From NCBI GenBank assembly GCA_020860865.1, contig JAJBTL010000134.1, forward strand, positions 1 through 7,473: a stretch of DNA of 7,473 nt, given 5' to 3'. This DNA comes from Planctomycetota bacterium. Its GTDB lineage: Bacteria; Planctomycetota; SZUA-567. The notes under the pieces are model-generated. The model had not been told where the DNA came from and did no database searches. It was given only the letters and a program-made list of their open reading frames with translations. This document shows, piece by piece, positions 5,475 to 7,473 of this stretch. Made by a program: the position numbers and the translations under genes. Position 1 is the stretch's first letter. The number at the start of each line of letters is the position of its first letter.

Positions 5475-6491
5475 CTATTGTAATCGCCCCATGCCGCCAG
5501 TGGTGAGGATGGACGGGTTGACCCGGTCCGACAGCCAGCCGCCGACCGGGGCGAGAAGGGTCTGGGTCGGCGGTTGGGCGACGAGGACGAGTCCGGCCCG
5601 GTCCGGCGTCATGCCGATGACGTACTGGAGATAGAGGCTGAGGATAAAGCCGATGGCGAAGGAGGCGGAATAGTTTATCATCGCCGACAACGACGCCAAC
5701 CGGAAATGCCGGTTTTCCCTGAAAATATGCAATTTTAGCATCGGATAGGGAATGCGGTTTTCCGTGCGGATAAAAAGGAATGTCCCGACCGCCGCCACGA
5801 GGACGAGGGCCCAGCCGGCGGGAAGGGGCAGGAGGGAAAACCCGAACACGAGGGCGGCCACGGCGACACTGTAGAGTCCGGCGCCGGTCACGTCATAGGG
5901 TTCACCCTTTGCGAGGACCCATTCGTCCTTGATGGTAACGACGGCGGCGATGATGGCGACGAGGGTGACGAAGCTGGTAACGTAGATAATCGAACGCCAG
6001 CCGAAATGATGCGCCAGGAGCCCGCCAAGAAACGGCCCGATGGCGACGGAAAAGTAGACGACGGATGTATTGACCCCGAGGGCGGCGCCGCGCTTTTCCT
6101 TGGGAAAAACGGATGTCAGAATAGCCATATTGGTGGCGAAGACGAACGCCGACCCGACTCCGGACAGGAAGCGGAAGACGATAAGCGCCGTTCCCGACCA
6201 GGCGAAGCCGGACAGGAGGGTGAACGTCCCGAAGGCGACGAGCCCGAGAATAAACATCCGCCGCCTGCCAAGAATGTCGGAGACACGCGCCGCCGGCATC
6301 TGGAAAATGGAGGTTCCGACAAGGTAGCCGGACACGATAAACGTCAGGGAAAACGCCGACATGGAAAAGTCGCCGGCGATCAAGGGGAGAGCGAGGTTGA
6401 GGCTCGACCCCATGAAGGGCACAAGAAAAACGGCGATACAGAGGGCGATCTGGACATGGACGGGGTTTGACGCGACGCGTTCCTGGTGCAT
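5475..6491 (-). CDS. N-terminal part of the DHA2-type MFS antiporter
   Basis: 338 codons covering roughly the first ten or eleven helices. Helix 1 is around 14-36 (LCIAVFLVPFMGSSLNLALP). MFS motif A is at about 67-80 (ARVSDILGRRRMF) in the loop after helix 2. The antiporter motif C is at 151-158 (IGPFLGGL) in helix 5. A degenerate second motif A is seen at 317-325 (GGWLSDRVN). The start at 6491 has GGAG six bases upstream. Known relatives export drugs, dyes or detergents in exchange for protons; the substrate here cannot be read from sequence. The gene follows the 209-residue unknown gene by 81 bases and could share its transcript. Confidence 0.85.
   Translation of the reverse strand: MHQERVASNPVHVQIALCIAVFLVPFMGSSLNLALPLIAGDFSMSAFSLTFIVSGYLVGTSIFQMPAARVSDILGRRRMFILGLVAFGTFTLLSGFAWSGTALIVFRFLSGVGSAFVFATNMAILTSVFPKEKRGAALGVNTSVVYFSVAIGPFLGGLLAHHFGWRSIIYVTSFVTLVAIIAAVVTIKDEWVLAKGEPYDVTGAGLYSVAVAALVFGFSLLPLPAGWALVLVAAVGTFLFIRTENRIPYPMLKLHIFRENRHFRLASLSAMINYSASFAIGFILSLYLQYVIGMTPDRAGLVLVAQPPTQTLLAPVGGWLSDRVNPSILTTGGMGRLQ
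5485..5490 (-). other. Frameshift site in the MFS gene
   Basis: Minus-strand reading at this point is ATG GGG CGA, and the frame then stops after three more codons. Shifting back one base gives ATG GGG GCG ATT, which restores a continuous hydrophobic helix. The GGG-decoding tRNA could re-pair perfectly after a -1 slip because four Gs are available, but no classic heptameric slippery site is seen, so programmed frameshifting is only a minor possibility. Confidence 0.7.
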
Positions 6492-6504
6492 TCTACACTC
6501 CGCT

Positions 6505-6523
6505 GCCCCGCGAAGGGCGGGGC
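6505..6523 (-). other. GC hairpin immediately upstream of the MFS ribosome binding site
   Basis: GCCCCGC (6505-6511) and GCGGGGC (6517-6523) form a perfect 7-bp stem with a 5-nt loop. On the transcript the stem ends three bases before GGAG (6501-6498) of the MFS gene. There is no T run, so it is not a terminator. Its position suggests an effect on translation start or mRNA processing. Confidence 0.45.
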
Positions 6524-6572
6524 GGGTATTCGGGAAAAAGATTTCAATGGCGATTCACGTGATATGGTATGG

Positions 6573-7202
6573 TTACCGCTCCGCCCGCTCTTGTGCGTAG
6601 TGGCGTTGCTCTTCAATATAGACTCTTTCGCACGTATCCATATTACCTCGGCGTGCGGCGAGAACGGATTGCTCCTTCCGGTCCAGGGCGGATTTCGATT
6701 TTCCCCGGGCCTGGTCCTGGAGCCGCTTCGCCTGACTTCTCGTGCATTTCCGGACAACATCCTTGGAAACGCCGTAACTGTCCAGTTCGCCCAATGGCCG
6801 GCTGGCGTCGGAAATATCGTGATACATGGCGGGATCACGCTCGCGGAGGGCGAGGGCGGCGAAGGCACGGTTCAGTTCGTCAATTCCATTTTGCAGGCTG
6901 GTTCGATCGGTTTTTAGTTCCCGGGTTATAGCAAATCCCTCCGAACCATACTGGCTGAGGACGAAATCAAGCTGGGTTCGTTCCACTTCAAGAACCGTGA
7001 TTTCAGCGGACAGGAATGCAGCAGCATTATTTTGGTGCGCAATATCCCCAAGAGCATGAATCACGTTATCGTAATTTTGGACTATTTTCGAAACATCGTA
7101 CATTTCGCCGGCCGTAAGGGTGAAAAATTCATTTATAGAACGTCTCAGCCGAGCAAGGATTCGAAATGCCTTGACATTTACGAGTGACTTAGAAACGGCC
7201 AT
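6573..7202 (-). CDS. Hypothetical helical, charged protein (209 residues)
   Basis: I do not recognise this protein. The chosen start is ATG at 7202, beginning MAVSKSLVNVKAF, because GAGG (7212-7209) precedes it by six bases and it overlaps the end of the upstream gene by 14 bases, typical of translational coupling. A start further upstream at 7238 would add 12 residues without support. The sequence is predicted mostly helical: segments at about 60-85 and 100-122 (DELNRAFAALALRER) are amphipathic, and residues 150-209 are very rich in Arg, Lys, Gln and Glu, possibly coiled coil or nucleic-acid binding. No signal peptide or membrane helix is visible. Base composition of its first half is AT-richer than the MFS gene, hinting at separate origin. 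Confidence 0.65.
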   Translation of the reverse strand: MAVSKSLVNVKAFRILARLRRSINEFFTLTAGEMYDVSKIVQNYDNVIHALGDIAHQNNAAAFLSAEITVLEVERTQLDFVLSQYGSEGFAITRELKTDRTSLQNGIDELNRAFAALALRERDPAMYHDISDASRPLGELDSYGVSKDVVRKCTRSQAKRLQDQARGKSKSALDRKEQSVLAARRGNMDTCERVYIEEQRHYAQERAER

Positions 7203-7473
7203 TATATTCCTCGAACATTTCCAGCCAATCCGAACCAAATGCCTTGTCCGCGTCGGCTAAATTGTAGTTTTTCCGTAGTTGGTCCCGGGTGGAACCTGGC
7301 TCCAATAGTGCGAGTGCCGCTATTGCCGGTGTCAGAGGGATACCGTTATGGATGTCGTCACCTTCCTCCATGCGCCCTTCTTTAAAGAGCTGATGCACCT
7401 TATCAATAATTCGTAATTTTTCTTCATCACTTACCGTCGATACAAATGTCCGTGGGTTGTAATGTTTCTGGAT
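7189..7473 (-). CDS. C-terminal fragment of an unknown protein (cut by the window edge)
   Basis: The frame is open from the window end to TAA at 7191-7189, giving at least 94 residues; the true start lies outside. An internal GTG at 7398 is not needed as a start. The visible part begins IQKHYNPRTFVSTVSDEEKL and is acidic and soluble, with probable helices at 16-33 (DEEKLRIIDKVHQLFKEG) and 50-75, and the ending WLEMFEEYNGRF. I recognise no family. Its last 14 bases overlap the start of the 209-residue gene, so the two are almost certainly one operon and perhaps partners. Confidence 0.65.
   Translation of the reverse strand: MQKHYNPRTFVSTVSDEEKLRIIDKVHQLFKEGRMEEGDDIHNGIPLTPAIAALALLEPGSTRDQLRKNYNLADADKAFGSDWLEMFEEYNGRF

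Larger units (their letters stand above)
4996..6491 (-). pseudogene. DHA2-type MFS multidrug/proton antiporter, interrupted by a frameshift
   Basis: Joined across a one-base frame change the two parts give about 498 residues, the expected size of a 14-helix DHA2 drug:H+ antiporter of the EmrB type in the inner membrane. The N-terminal frame (6491-5475) ends at TAG 5477-5475, soon after TTGGMG. The correct continuation is in the frame one base back, AITIGLFLLSYL, starting at 5487. The break lies at GGGG (minus strand, 5490-5487); a fifth G would restore the frame as Met-Gly-Ala-Ile. No other defect is visible in either half, so a sequencing error or very recent mutation is as likely as true decay. 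Confidence 0.7.

Noticed and set aside
1..7473. CRISPR array, insertion sequence or tandem repeat block
   Set aside because: No regularly spaced direct repeats, transposase motifs or paired terminal inverted repeats with target duplications were seen on reading both strands.

Overview
The window is a bacterial chromosomal segment in which every gene is on the minus strand, so transcription runs from high to low coordinates. Most of it is GC-rich. The protein style suggests a deltaproteobacterium-like host (Desulfobacterota, perhaps Desulfovibrionales): an aminomethyltransferase with an SHQDIGPWPF-type C-terminal domain, a TlpA-like thioredoxin with a helical tail, and a PotD-type binding protein beside gcvT. 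This placement is inferred from general resemblance only; no 16S or other marker gene is present.

In transcription order. (1) 7473-6573: two overlapping genes of unknown function. The first is cut by the window edge. The pair is clearly AT-richer than the rest. (2) 6491-4996: a DHA2-type major facilitator drug/proton antiporter of about 498 residues, split by a one-base frameshift at a four-G run near 5487-5490. (3) 4995-4714: an intergenic region with a large inverted repeat and only weak promoter candidates. (4) 4713-3664: a periplasmic solute-binding protein of the spermidine/putrescine (PotD/PotF) type, without its permease or ATPase genes. (5) 3491-2268: gcvT. (6) 2132-1731: gcvH. (7) 1730-1332: a 400-base gap with a good sigma70 promoter and clustered GTATAC elements. 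(8) 1331-297: an exported thioredoxin-fold protein with a helical-repeat tail, starting at TTG. (9) 77-2: tRNA-Gly(GCC) behind a very strong promoter.

The metabolic core is the T and H proteins of the glycine cleavage system. H carries the aminomethyl group on lipoyl-lysine, and T transfers its carbon to tetrahydrofolate and releases ammonia. The P protein (gcvP) and lipoamide dehydrogenase are not in the window, and an unrelated exported thioredoxin-like gene with its own promoter follows gcvH.

The points that most merit a second look are the MFS frameshift, a terminator-like hairpin so close to gcvT that transcription from upstream must cross it, the inverted GTATAC-type elements and alternative hairpins ahead of the thioredoxin gene, and the AT-rich unknown gene pair. 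I did not find a clearly new multi-gene system; most of the window is ordinary metabolism and transport.
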